Below the pieces are notes generated by a model that had not been told where the DNA came from, did no database searches, and was given only the letters and a program-made list of their open reading frames with translations. A program made the translations under genes and the position numbers. From Struthidea cinerea (lineage: Eukaryota > Chordata > Aves > Passeriformes > Corcoracidae), in assembly GCA_013397865.1 (NCBI GenBank), contig VZTI01002345.1:1526351-1590350 (forward strand): 64,000 bases of DNA, given 5' to 3'. Shown here piece by piece: positions 34,201 through 46,054 of this stretch (the first letter of the stretch is position 1; each line of letters starts with the position of its first letter).

Positions 34201-35624
34201 TTTGGGAAAACAAAGGCAAATTTGCAGTGCCCCTCTCAGAGCAAGGCTGGCAGGCAGGATGGATGGATTAAAGATTGCTTTCCCTGCAGAGTCCCCAGCT
34301 CCTCCTGATAAGAATGCAATGGAAGTAGCAGCAGGATTTTAAGCCAACAGAAATATTTCTTTGGTTATTGACAGACCTAACTCTAAGTATTTCCTTTTAT
34401 AAAAAGCAGGAGAAAATTGCCCGTTTTGGTTTGTTTTACAAAAACAGCCCCTCTACAACACAGCCAATCATGCAGGCATGAGGGTCAGAGCCCAGGCTGG
34501 AGGAACCTGCAGTAGGGAGGCCGGGCTGAAGGATCAGATATGACCCAGAGCTTGCAAGGGATGGGTCAGCTTCTCCTCCCTAAGCTGGGCCGTGTCAGAA
34601 GCAGCAGGTGATGGACAATGGCTTTGCTGCCTGGGGGATTTTCATGCTCGGATTCCTGGGTCACACAGAAGTTTCCCTGTGTGGATTTAATTCGGCACCC
34701 ACTGCTGACCATATGTTCCAGTTTGGCAGGACACGTGTGCTCAGAGCTTGCTCCCTGGGCACAGATTGTCCTCACTGCCCCGTGTCCCCTGCGGAGACCA
34801 TGCCCAGGGGACCCCCAGCCCCAGCACGGTGTCCCTCCATGCAGGAGGAGAGCAACACCTCTGGGAGGTGACAGCGGAGCAGAACCCTCCCTCTGTGACT
34901 CTGCCAGGGCTGTCACTGGGTGTGTGTTGCTCTGTCAGTGTCTGTGCCAGCACGCAGTTACTCACACGGGCTTTAAAACTGGAGTGTCACTTCAGGAATA
35001 ATGAAATTTCATGAGGAGAAAGAATATTGGCTTGAAAGGTTTAAAACCACTGCAACACAGTTTTCAGAGCAGCTGTGGCTCCTCTGCTTTGTGGAAATGT
35101 GGGTTACGATTTCCAATCACAGCCTTTGACAACCCTAATTAAGTTGATTGGATTTTGTTGCATTTCTCCAATTTGCTGGTAGTTAAAATCCGGAGAGACA
35201 CAAGGAGACAGGTTTGCCTACCTGGAACCACACGGAGCAGACGACTTCTGCCTAATGGCTTTTAATCCAAGCCTGTGTAAGGTCGGACCGGATGATCTGT
35301 GACAGAGCGAGGTCTGTCAGGCACAGGGAACGTGAGCAGACCTCGGCCTTACCCGGCAGGTGGATGTGGCTGTCGGAGGAGAGAGGGAGAGATGCCAGGA
35401 AGGTCCCAGCGCGGGATGAGCAGGGGCCACATTTCACCGTGATGGCAGAGAGAAGCATTTGGCACCTCCGTGAAAGCAGCACCTCCCCCGGGCCAGCTGA
35501 GGGCACAGGGGCTGCAGGGGGACCTCGGCTGCGGGGCCACCACCGGGACTGCCCTGGGGAGGGCTCCGCAGGGCTGGGGGCAGCTGCTGCTCTGCACTTC
35601 AGTGTCTCGCCCCTGGTGTCATGC
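34201..35624. other. Unique sequence, no gene recognised
   Basis: AT-rich early and GC-richer after 34700. Overlapping frames have no recognisable content. Confidence 0.45.
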
Positions 35625-35671
35625 ATCCCTCCCTCCCTCCCTCCCTCTCTCCATCCCTCCCTCCATCCCTC
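35625..35671. repeat. (CCCT)n microsatellite
   Basis: CCCT/CCAT units run in tandem. The run is interrupted twice by CCAT. Confidence 0.9.
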
Positions 35672-36873
35672 AGCTGTCCCTGAGGAACAGCACTGTCCCT
35701 TCACCCCCTGGAGCAGGTTCTACTGGAGGTGGACTCGTGTAAGAAACAGATACATAAAATATGACTTCAGAATAAATTATGCAAGAACCATAAAGTCCAC
35801 AAATACTTAGCTCTCTCCAGAACTGATCTGACAAGATTAAACTCCTTATGCTATTCCCCAGTTAACAGTCTACTTAATATTTGACTAAGCATTATTAAAA
35901 TCAAAGACAACCAGAAAATAGCACCTAATTCTCTGCAAGAAGTACGAGAGCGTGCTCAGATCGACGCACGCTTATTACAGAGCTCCTGTCCCCAGCTTCA
36001 TCAAAGGGATATTTAATCTCTGAGCCATCATTTATTCATGCTGATGGCACATGCAGGAAGCTGGAGCAGAGGGAAGGAGCCACTGGCACGCTCCGTGCTC
36101 ACGAGGAGATGGATGACTTTCAAATCCTGTTACTGAGCATGGGGCTCCAGCTACTCAGAGCACTCAGTTTTCTCTCAGGGTCTCCAAAATGCATCTTTAA
36201 ACCAGTAAATAAGTGACAGCCACCCTCAGCTTACTGTGAACATCCATAATTAGCAAAACTTCTTACACAGAGAGAGATAAGGCCAGCCCAGGCTCCCGTG
36301 TCCCCAGGGAACCGTGTGGGATGGGAGGAGGGTGCTGGGCAGAGCCCCTGCACCGTGGGAAGGTGAATCCAGAGCCCCCCTGGCCAGGCCCCGCAGTGCT
36401 GGGGGCTTTGGCTGTGCCTGTTCCTCCTCCCAGAGCATGGGCACGGGGCTGTGCAGCACCCCCAAAATCCCTGCAGGCAGGTTCCCAGGCCAGTGCTGCT
36501 CTCCAGGGAGATGGAGTTCACCTCAAAGGCAACAAACTCCACTTCCTGATATTTAAAACTCTCCAAAACTGAAGTCTTTTTGTCCAGCTGCTGCTGCCAA
36601 GCAGCACATTGCCTGAATTCTGCTCTGTTTGCCTTCAGCCTCCTTTATAGATTTGAATTATAAACAAACCAATAAAACATCTCTCAGCCTCTGATTTAAG
36701 CAACTTTTTAATACTTGGAGATTCTTTTTTGTGCCAATTCAGTGCAAACTCATTTTTATGTCCCACCAAGCAGAAATAAAAAGGTGGTGCTGGCTGCTGG
36801 CAGCAGCATTTGGTATTTCCTGGGTGAAACAAGCCCGTGGAAGCTGCCTGTGGAGTTAAACACGAGCCCTCAC
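35672..36873. other. Unique sequence, no gene recognised
   Basis: AT-rich at about 35740-36030 and 36640-36780. Nothing named. Confidence 0.45.
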
Positions 36874-36951
36874 CTTTCCAGGTGTCCCAATGCAGGTTGG
36901 GGTCCCTGAGGTTCCCTGGGCAGCGCTGGAGCCTCACAAGAGCCTCCTCAG
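36874..36951 (-). other. Candidate 78-bp exon, minus strand, phase 1-1
   Basis: On the minus strand, a pyrimidine stretch ending TTTTCTGGTATTCAAG precedes the segment, and GGAAAG|GTGAGGGC follows it. Only one frame is open. It gives about 26 residues (EEALVRLQRCPGNLRDPNLH, then WDTWK), with the flanking introns both in phase 1. No family is recognised. The combination of good splice signals, a length divisible by three and a single open frame makes it the best coding-exon candidate here, but it could be chance. Confidence 0.25.
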
Positions 36952-38210
36952 CTTGAATACCAGAAAAAAGCAAGGACAGGCCTGTGTTCACACCACCTTC
37001 CCATTCCTGTTACCCAGCACGTTCCAGTGGAATCAGTGTTCCCAGCCCTTGACCTGCTCTACCCACGAGCAGACACAATCTGTTGGAATAGGAAAAACAA
37101 AGTCTATCACAAAATCAAAGCTGCATTTTTCTGCACTTAGTTTACCTTTCCTATTGATTACACCACCAAAAACTGCTGAAGCACAGCTACAAGGAAAGAT
37201 CTAAACATTGAAGAAGTTATAAATCCCTGTGTTAAAAATCATGTTCCAGACCTTCACCTGCCAGGTGTCAAACTGTGGGGTTTTGTAAAAGTCATAAAAT
37301 TAACCAAAATATTAAGTTCTGCATTTTTTATGCAGTACAAGAACCTGCTTTCAGTTGTAGTACATTATATGCAGATATTCTATAAACATTAATGAAACTA
37401 AACTAAAAAGCATTTTAGAAATTAACAATTAAGCAGCATCCAAAGTTCTGCACATTAGACGGTTTTGAATCACGCCTAGTTTGTAGGATTAGGTGATTAC
37501 AACGTTGGCACAAAGAAAACACCAGGTTTTCAATGATATTCAATTCAGTATTTTACTGATATAAAGATCACAAATATTCGTGGAATCACCACTGCACATG
37601 TGGCTTGAAACCTCCTAAACCACCCTGACACCAATCAGCAAAATAAAAGCTGGTAAAAGTCACCACAGGATTTTGCAGAGCAATCCATGAAATTCCTCAA
37701 CAGCGCTTCCAGGAGCTGCAGCTACACATCCTGGATCGGATTTATTTTATATTCTCTCACCATAATCACAGCTCCATGGCTTCAATCCACCACAGAAATG
37801 AGATTCTGGGGTGGGGAATGTGGATCTGCGAGTTCCATAATTGCCTTTTTATTGCACTCCTGGAGTTAGAATTTCCGCACAAATTAATATTAACATCGTG
37901 TTCATAAGGAACGTTAATAGGCTGCAGAGAGCAGCCCTGGAACAGAGCAGAGCAGCTCTGGCAGTGCCACAAACCCGAATCCCCCCTCAGCCACATCACA
38001 GAACCCGCGGGGGAGTGGGGCTGTGCGAACACAGGGTGAAATCGCAGCCCCACGGCTGCCCCAGCTGCAGGAAATCACTGCCACTGACTCCCCAGCGCTC
38101 CCCCAGCTGCCAGAGACCGGGGCAGGAGGGGCAGAGCCCCACCGGCTGTCACCCCCTGGCTCCTGCAGCAGAGCATCCTGCCTGCGCTTCCTTTTCCCGG
38201 GAGAAAGGCC
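36952..38210. other. AT-rich unique sequence
   Basis: Mostly AT-rich to 37670, then GC-richer. No repeat family or RNA gene seen. Confidence 0.45.
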
Positions 38211-38477
38211 AGAATCACAGACAATTTAAGGTTGGGAAAGCCCTCCCAGCCCATCGAGTCCCAGCTGTGCCCAGTCCCCACCTTGTCCCCAGCCCAGAGC
38301 CCTGAGTGCCACCTCCAGCCCTTCCTTGGACACCTCCAGGGATGGGCACTCCAAACCTCCCTGGGCAGCCCCTGCCAAGGCCTGAGCACCCTTTCCATGG
38401 GGAAATTCCTGCTGCTGTCCACCCTGAGCCTCCTCCAGCCCAGCCTGAGGCCGTTCCCTCTCCTCTCACTACACTTG
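38211..38477 (-). mobile_element. CR1 LINE fragment, minus strand
   Basis: The 3' end complement (AGAATCACAG) is followed by CATCGAGTCCCAGCTGTG, CCCAGCCCAGAGCCCTGAGT, GACACCTCCAGGGATGG and the upstream CR1 block ending CCTCTCACTACACTTGT. It is longer than its relatives at 10928 and 28878. Confidence 0.9.
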
Positions 38478-38499
38478 TGACCGACTGCTCTCAATTCAA

Positions 38500-39192
38500 A
38501 TGAGCAGTTCCCACCTCACACAAATTCTCTGGCAGTTTCTGGGTTCATTGGGCTGCCCTGGCTATAAACCAAGGTTAGAGATTTCCACCAGCAAAAGCCA
38601 CATCAAAAGGACTGACCAAAGAAAACTTTCCATTGTGAAAACACTGGGAAATTCTGCTTTCCTTAAAGTGGAAGCATTCAAAGGGTGTAAGAGGCTGCAC
38701 GGCAAAGCCAGGAGCCTCAGCAGCCTTTTTAGAACTGGAGAAAGAGGAGAGGACAGAGAATTATCAGCCACAAGGATTGCAAACCCCTCTGTGCCTTTTC
38801 TCATCCCTGGCAGGGGGAGCAGGGGGCACCCCCACACAGAAATCACCTGGTGCCTGGCAGGTAAATACCGACTGTCACTGTCCTGTGACAGCCACAGCCT
38901 TCGGGCTTTCACACCTTCCAGCCACGGTGTATTTGCAATTCTTCACTCATTTATTTCTGACCAGAACCAACCCCACCCCAAACGTCTTTTCCCAAGGAAC
39001 TCTCAGTATTTGCGCCAATTAATGCAGGAGCTGCAGCAGGTGAGCTGCTGCTCTCTCCTCCTGGGAATGATACATTCAATTACCGAGGGAGACGGATGTA
39101 AGCAGGGCAGCAAACACAAGTTCTTTTTATTTCTGCTCCACGCATCGCTGGGTATTCTCAACTCATTTTTATGCAGAGGATTTGTTCCTTAG
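38500..39192 (+). other. Unassigned 230-codon open frame
   Basis: An ATG-initiated frame runs 230 codons in unique, moderately AT-rich sequence just after a CR1 fragment. The product has no signal peptide, repeat or domain that I recognise. It includes SQYLRQLMQELQQ, which is helical in look, and a hydrophobic C-terminal part. By rough expectation such an ORF is unusual but not impossible by chance in 64 kb. There is no clear promoter. Two donor-like GTAAAT/GTGAGC sites lie inside (38861, 39040). Confidence 0.1.
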
Positions 39193-39856
39193 AAAAAACT
39201 CTACTCACTCCCATCCTGTGCATTACACTAAGCATTTAAAAAAATAATGTAAATTGCACTGGCATTTTTGTGTCTCTAACAACCTGGGCAATGCCAGCCT
39301 GAGCTCTGGACCCCTATTCCTGGGGGGCCTGCCCAGGGATGGAGCGTTCAGATCAGGCATCTGCCAACTCATGCACAAGTGTGGTTCAAAACACAGGAGC
39401 GTAATTTGCACAAATGAGGATCCTTGGGAGTTCAGCGCCTGATCTGAGAGCAGCTGAATCATTATCAAAACATAACAGCCCTTCTTTAGAGTTCCAGGTC
39501 TTTGGAACTACATGGAAATCAGCCACCAAGCTTGTCTGAGTACAGAAGTCAGGGGAACCCCTTCTCAATGGAAAAGTTGTGCCTGGGAGAGAGGATGTGC
39601 TCTCCTCTCCAAAGCACATGGAAATCAGTCATTTGTACACTGAACACACAGACTTTGGTGTGTGAAAACTCTTGGGCAGCCCTGGATCATCACACTTGTG
39701 TAACCTCCCATGTCAGGCTCCTGGCCCTGCTCCACATCCAAGGGAATACAGAGAATTTCCATGGACACGACATTGGAGAGCAGAACAGGCCATGAGCTTG
39801 GTACGGGGTTGAAGGAAAGATTTCTCCCAACTTCCATCTCCTCTGGCGGGCAGGAC
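39193..39856. other. Unique sequence, no gene recognised
   Basis: Mixed composition, short open frames only. Confidence 0.45.
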
Positions 39857-40232
39857 AGCCACGGAGTCGCTGGGGCTGGAGGGGAAGCCTCAGTCCAACC
39901 TCCTGCTCGAGGCAGGGTCGGTCCCCAGTCCTGGCTGTGCTTGGGGCACTTGGGCCTTGAAAAGCACCAGGAGCCTCCAGAGGGCCCTGGCCAGGATCCA
40001 GTCACCCTCACAGCCACCATCTGTTCCTCTAGAACCTCTCCTCTCTCACTGTAGGGCTTCCATCCCTCCTCCTCCCCTGTGCATCAGTCACTGCCTGGCT
40101 TTGTCTTCCTTGACCTCTCCACAGTCCCTGCAAGGCTGCTCCCAGATCCCCCAGAAGCCCTCTCCCCTCCAGGCTGAAAAAGCCCAGTTCCCTCAGTCTT
40201 CCCTCGCAGGGGAAGCGCTCCCATCCCTGGGA
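39857..40232 (-). mobile_element. Older divergent CR1 LINE fragment, minus strand
   Basis: It contains the CR1 internal blocks CAGTCCAACCTCCTGCTCGA and CCCTCCAGGCTGAAAAAGCC, then CCCTCAGTCTTCCCTCGCAG. It is more diverged than the other copies. It extends further 5' into the CR1 sequence than most, but no reverse-transcriptase frame is left. Confidence 0.8.
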
Positions 40233-40937
40233 ACACTGCATGTACACAGCTTGTTACACTCCTGATTTGCTTCCCTAATAATGTGTGCTCAGCCAATTCC
40301 CTTCCGCTGCCTCCCAGCTCGGCGGGGCCGGAACGTGCCGGCACTGCCTTCTCTTGCCTTTTTTTTGAACAATCAGCCAGGTCCCACTGTGGAGGTTGCA
40401 TAAATTACTGTGTCTTCATGCAGGAGGTTTTAAGGATTTGTTTCAAACCAGCAGGTTCTGGGCTTTCCAGAAACCTGCACCGATGGGTTTGGTTATGCCC
40501 CAAGCAGGACAGGGCCACGTGTTCAGCTGATGGGAAGTGCCACAGCACTGCTGCTCCCAAGGAATTCTATTATTTCTTACTCCAGCTGAGGATTAGCCCA
40601 ACAGTTCCTCGTAGGAGGGAAGCCAGCATTTCAAATGACAGCCTTGTTATTTTGGCAGCTTATCTCTGCGTACAGAAAGCAATTATTGCTGGAATGCATT
40701 CACTTTTTGTTCAGCTTCGTTTTGAAGATTTAGCATCCCCTCCTCCCCACTGCTGTTCCTGGATTGCTGAGACAACACCGTGGCAGAATCATCAGATGGG
40801 AACACATTGGTAAAGAAAAAATGGTGCCATTTTCATGTGAGCACACAGAAATCCGGACAAACACCTGAGGACACACAACGCACGTGCTTACAGCCACTGC
40901 ACAAGAAAATCCCACGCTCCACAACACAATCAACAGA
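40233..40937. other. Unique sequence between CR1 copies
   Basis: Mixed composition. No gene or repeat was recognised. Confidence 0.45.
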
Positions 40938-41006
40938 GAACCAAGGCTGGAAAAGACCTCCCAGACTACCAAAAGTCCAGCTGTTAATCCAGCACCACCA
41001 CCATGT
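40938..41006 (-). mobile_element. Short CR1 LINE fragment, minus strand
   Basis: It has the blocks GGCTGGAAAAGACCTCCCAG and GTCCAGCTGTTAATCCAGCA, characteristic of a CR1 3' end. It lies immediately before the next copy. Confidence 0.75.
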
Positions 41007-41020
41007 TCACCATCATTTAC

Positions 41021-41372
41021 ACAGAATCACAGAATCTCCTGAGCTGGAAGGGACCCACAGGGATCATCCGTTCCAGCCCCTGTCCCTGCACAGACACCCC
41101 AACAACCCCACCCTGGGCATCCCTGGCAGTGCTGCCCAAACGCTCCTGGAGCTCTGGCAGCCTCGGGGCCGTGCCCATTCCCTGGGGAGCCTGGGCAGTG
41201 CCCAGCACCCTCTGGGGGAAGAACCTTTCCTGATATCCAACCTAAACCTCCCTGGCCCAGCTCCAGCCGCTCCCTGGGTGCTGTCCCTGTCCCAGGAGCA
41301 GAGATCAGAGCTGCCCTCGGGAGGAGCTGCGGCCCCTGATGAGCTCTGACCTCAGGCTCCTCTGCTCCAGCA
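41021..41372 (-). mobile_element. CR1 LINE fragment, minus strand, 352 bp
   Basis: It begins ACAGAATCACAGAATC (the tail complement), then GCTGGAAGGGACCCACAGG, then internal blocks ending with the CTCCTCTGCTCCAG upstream segment. It is among the longest and best-preserved CR1 copies here. Confidence 0.92.
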
Positions 41373-41949
41373 GAACAAACCAAATTATTTACATCATTTT
41401 TTCAGGTTTTGTTATTCTAAAAGTGCCCAGTCCATACTTGTAGAAACGTGGAGGTACAAAGAGGCTGCACGAAAGGAAAGGATGGAGCAGTGATTACCCA
41501 GCCCCCTGAACCTCAGAGCCAGGCACAGGTGAAATAACCTGGGTTCCATGCGTGCTCAAGGTACTGTTGAGTTTATTCTCTGAACTCTTAGTCAGGCAGG
41601 AATCATGGACATCATGGCAGAGAAACCAAATCAAACCCAAAGGAAAGGCTACCTGAGGGTAGAGGCTTTGTCCTCTCTCATGATTCATTTCCACATTTGG
41701 GACAAGGAAGGCAAGGGCTAAACAGCATTTGCAAAAGTTCCATCTCTCTGACAATGTTATCAGCTGCTCTGCCATGTTCTTACTATAATAGAATTCCCTT
41801 TTTTCTTCAGGAGGCCTGAGCTCTCACACTCAGAGTGACTGCACAGAGGAATTAAACACCACCTGAGCCCAGCGGGCTCACTTACACAGTCCCTTTCCTC
41901 ACCAATAAATTAATTTTTTTCTGGAACTTTTCATTTTCAACTTAATCAG
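41373..41949. other. Unique sequence, no gene recognised
   Basis: Mixed and AT-rich. Contains the acceptor region of the next feature. A minus-strand TGTGTAAGTG donor-like match lies near 41884. Confidence 0.4.
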
Positions 41950-41994
41950 AGCTGAAACAAAGGCACAGAATGTTTTAACCCTTCTTGGGTAGAG
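41950..41994 (+). other. Candidate 45-bp noncoding exon, plus strand
   Basis: The acceptor has a long pyrimidine-rich stretch ending AACTTAATCAG at 41949. The donor GTAGAG|GTAAGTAAAA, starting at 41995, is a near-perfect match. All three frames contain stop codons, so a coding exon is unlikely and a noncoding exon fits better. A chance match cannot be excluded. Confidence 0.25.
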
Positions 41995-42545
41995 GTAAGT
42001 AAAATCCATGCTCCTCGCAGACAGCGTTAATGCAGAATTCAGGAATGTTCAGGGGGAGTCAGTCAGGAGCTGCAGAGAGGCAGGAGATGTTCCTTACAGA
42101 GAGTTTGGGGTTACAGAAACCTGCCCCAGTGAAGAGCAACATGATCCTTCCTGCTCCACAAACAAGAAATGATGCATTTGATTCTCAAGTCCTTCTTCCC
42201 TCTTTTCTTCTATATATCTGTGTGTATCTGGATGAGACAGAATCTCCTTGGAAAAGATTAAGCTTGCACAGTTTGAAGTGGAAATGTTCTGATGAACCCT
42301 GGACCGGGCTGGTTTGATGCCTGAAAGCTTTGATGTGTGCTTGGATCAGGGCAGTCCCACAGTTCAAACCACTTCTACCAATTTCTCTTCTCTTTTACTT
42401 CCTTTATATCAAGTCTCCCCTCACTGGAGAAGGGTGGAAGGACTGCCCGGCCACGGCAGAGACCAGCAAGAGGAACAAACATTGAGATGCCAGTGACCAT
42501 CCCATGCAGAGCTGCAGGCGCTGGGAGCACTCAGCTGTGCCCACT
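41995..42545. other. Unique sequence, no gene recognised
   Basis: Mixed composition. Nothing named. Confidence 0.4.
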
Positions 42546-42661
42546 CGTGAGACAGGAGGCCAGGCTGGAGGGGCCCGGGGCAGCCGGGGCCGTGGAGGAG
42601 TCCCTGGGATGGGGTGGGCGTTACGGTCCTTCCAACCCAAACCATTCCATGGTTCTGTGAG
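42546..42661 (+). mobile_element. CR1 LINE fragment, 3' end, plus strand
   Basis: This is a short degraded 3' end: TACGGTCCTTCCAACCCAAA followed by the tail string CCATTCCATGGTTCTGTG. Confidence 0.8.
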
Positions 42662-45309
42662 GACACTGCACAGGGCTTGGACCACGAGCAGAGCACGGGG
42701 CTGCTCATTTTAAGGTGTTTTACCAGACCCAGAGTGGGGTGCCAGCAGTGAAACCCCGAGGGGGCTGAGAGTGACACCCCCTGCTCGTCCCCGCAGCGCT
42801 GCTGATCCACGGGGACAGGACAGGGCAAGGCTGACATGGGCTGACTCCACACCCTGGCTTAGGAGAGAACATAATTCAACATGAAGTTCACCCTTGAAAA
42901 AACCAACATCCTGTCAGTGCTGTTGCTGTTAACGCCGCGAGTTCAGTCACTCGCCCAGCAGGAACCCTCCTCTCCCTGCTCTCCAAGAGCTTAGAAGTAC
43001 CTGTGAAATGTCTGAAAAATAATGCACATCTCTACCAAAAGTAAAACAAATCCCTGTCTACATGAAACACAAAAAACTCAGAAAGCTTTTCCTGCACCAG
43101 CAAAGTCCCTGCAAATGTTTCATATGATCCACAGTTGAATTAGTTTGCAAATGATTGACATCTTACTGCTGTGATTTGCAATGAAAACCCAGAAACTCTG
43201 TGCTAAATATTCAGTTTACAGATAAAGTATCAGTTTAAGCACAAATGATTTAAAAGAAAAAGGAGAAAATACTGCACAGAAGATGAATAACCACACAGTG
43301 CATATCAAAAATCTGTTCAAAATGTATTTCACAGGTCAGGCCTGAGCCAGTGCACGGCCCTGCCCCAGCCCTGCCTGTCCTGCCACACAAAACCAAAGTA
43401 ACACAAGCCTTCACAGGATTTCTTAATTCTACAGAGGTGCCTGATCGATAAAATACCCAATCCTCTTCTTTCAAATTGCTTTAAAATTTTTACAGGAAAC
43501 AAGAGCTGCACTTCAGCTCCCATGAGCTAAAAGGTCTCTTTTATCAGCACATCCGAGCTGTGGGGCTGGGTTTTATCTGGACGTGTTTTCCTGGTGACCC
43601 CTGAGGAAGCTGCGCACAGGGGGGAGCAAGGGGAGAGTCGGGGCAGAGAACGCTTTTCTACCCTCATGGAAATTCAAGGGTTTGACTGTTTTCAAATCCC
43701 ACTGGCTTCAATACACTGCTCCTCACCCCAAACAGGCAGGAGCAAAGGTTCTGCTGCTGGGCTGGAGCAGTTAAACGGAGCTGGTGGGAGCCGCGCTGGC
43801 CAGGGCTGGCCCTGCCAAGGGCAGAGGTGCCAGAGCCCAGCCCCGCACTCGCTGCTGCTGCTGGAGGAGAGGTTTCATTTCATTCCCATCAGGCACTCCA
43901 GGCTTCCCGAGCTGCAGCTAATTATACAGGATTTATCTGTACCAAAACACAGGGATTAGGCAAGGCAGGAAAGCAGCTGAAATTTATTTGCAGGTTTTGT
44001 TTAAAAAGGTATAAAACCCAGGGTTCGTACAGAAGCAAATAATTTCCGAAACATGTATCTAAAGGCAAGGGGGAGGAGATCAGCATTCCGGTTTTTCCTG
44101 TTCTCTCACCGTTTCATGCTGCTGCCATGGGGAAGAAAAAGGGATGTGAGCTCGTGGTGCTGATGCGCCTGGTCCAAGGGGCTGCTGCTCCTCCCATTGC
44201 TCCCGAGAGCCCACAGTCCTCACAGCGCTGCAATTAATTCTCTCCCCAGCCTGTGTTTCATCCCAGATGTTCGGTTCATGAGGAGGTCAGGCCCCACCGA
44301 GCAAGATCCAGCCCCAAGGCCCTGAGGACGCTGATGTTTAATTGCAGCCAGGATCAAACCCCCGTTTCAGCAGGAGGGAGGCACGCACAGGTGACCCCAC
44401 AGGGACAGGTAAGGGCCAGCACGGCTCCTGCTGGGGCAGATGCTGATCCAAACCCAGCCCAGGGGCAGGGACCCAGCTCCTCCAAGGAAAGGCCGGAGGT
44501 TTTCCAGCCACAGGAGCTGTGAGCCGCTCTTCCCTCAGGCTGGACGGGACCACGGCTCTCCCACCCACTGCAGTGAGATGAGAACACCGACAGAGTTTGT
44601 TTTGTTGGGGTTTTTTTGCCCCCCCGGTGAGAAAATCCTGCTATAAACATTTCCAAAACACAGCTTTTAATCCTGACCTTTTAATATACTCCCCTTAATT
44701 TTGGCAAAGACTGTTTTTAGTCTTATTTCTTAAAAAAACCTCCTCAAACTCTTCCCCTCCGTTCCCCTCTCGTGCAGCTTTCCCTGGCACTAATTAGTTG
44801 TTGGACACGGATCCTGGTCTGATACACCCCAGGAGAACCCAGCAGCCCCTCATCCCTCGTGTTTGTGACTCCTCCGCACTTTGAGGGCTTTGCAATAAAT
44901 CAGCCCCGCGACAGGAACGTTCTGCAGGTTGCACACGCTCGCCAGAACTCATTCCTCACCAGCTCCTCCGCCACATTTACCTTGCATCACCCGATTAAAC
45001 AGCTCCCCGTGCCTCCGTCCCACCCTCCGCAGCTCAGCTCTGCTGGGGAAGGCCCGCAGTGACTCCACAGCCACAGCAGAGCCACGGCACCTTCCCTGAG
45101 CCCCCGCTCACAGGGCAGGGGAAGCTTCCCAGGAAGCAGCTCTGCCACGGGACGATGCGTAAGGAGCAAAAGAGGTGGGTAATAGAATAATATAAAATGC
45201 CCACAGTTCCCCCTCCCTCCTACACTGCCCTTAACATTCCAACAAACCGAACTTGGAAACACGACAAGCAGCTGCCCTGGCAAGAGAACGGGTTGGTACT
45301 GAGTTTAAA
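42662..45309. other. Unique sequence, no gene recognised
   Basis: GC-rich 42700-42850, AT-rich 42870-43320 and 44640-44770. A TGATTGACA string at 43152-43160 fits a PBX/MEIS-type site, near other homeodomain cores. No gene or repeat was recognised. Confidence 0.4.
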
Positions 45310-45480
45310 GGCAACTCTTCTCTAAAATGTATCTTTATGGTATTGTAATTATCTTACAAGCCCATTTGCGGGAGGAAGGCCTGATATTTCCTCTCCATTT
45401 AGATTGCGAGGACTGCCTGAGCTTTCATTCTGCATGGTGCTTATTGAGGGAACAGAATTCAAATGAGTTAAAAAACGGTA
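45310..45480. promoter_or_regulatory. Candidate conserved noncoding block
   Basis: Unique AT-rich sequence with GTAATTATC, a CATTTGCGG string and balanced composition. It is free of repeats. Motif-only call. Confidence 0.22.
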
Positions 45481-45693
45481 AAAATATTTTTGTGTAGATA
45501 GCCTTAAAAATCACAATAAAAATAACTTTTTATACAGATAACCTTAAAAAAAGCAGATCAGCAGGGACCCTTTCTGCTCTGTGCTCCAGGTCTGGAAAAT
45601 GTCCTAGAAAAGTTCTCAGCTGCAATTTGGACAAGAGAAGGTTGAGACCCCACAGCAGGCTCCCAGCACCTACCAGAAAGTCAGAGACTGCAT
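45481..45693. other. Unique sequence, nothing recognised
   Basis: Short AT-rich spacer. No gene or repeat seen. Confidence 0.4.
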
Positions 45694-45926
45694 CAGGAAC
45701 GGGAGTGACAGGACAGGGGGACAGGCTTCAAACTGACAGAGAGTAGGTTTGGATTGGATGTTTGGAAGAAAAGCTTCCCTGTGAGGGCGGTGCCCAGAGC
45801 AGCTGTGGCTGCCCTGGATCCCTGGCAGTGTCCCAGGCCAGGCTGGGCAGGGACAGTGGAAGGGGTCCCTGCCCATGGATGGGCTTTAAGGTCCTTTCCA
45901 ACCCAAACCACTCTGTTATTCTGTGA
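45694..45926 (+). mobile_element. CR1 LINE fragment, plus strand
   Basis: Blocks AACGGGAGTGACAGGACAGG, CAAACTGACAGAGAGTAGG and TGCCCAGAGCAGCTGTGGCT are followed by the GGGCTTTAAGGTCCTTTCC end and the tail string TTATTCTGTGAATTC. The upstream part fits a CR1 lineage different from 6261-6586. Confidence 0.85.
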
Positions 45927-46054
45927 ATTCACAGTGGGGCCCTGAGCTGGAATTTGCCATCGGCTCTCACCTCCCGAGCAGCCCCAGCACAGCCCCTTCT
46001 GCTCCCCATCCCATACCACAGCACCACACAACGCTCTCACTGTTACATTTTCAG

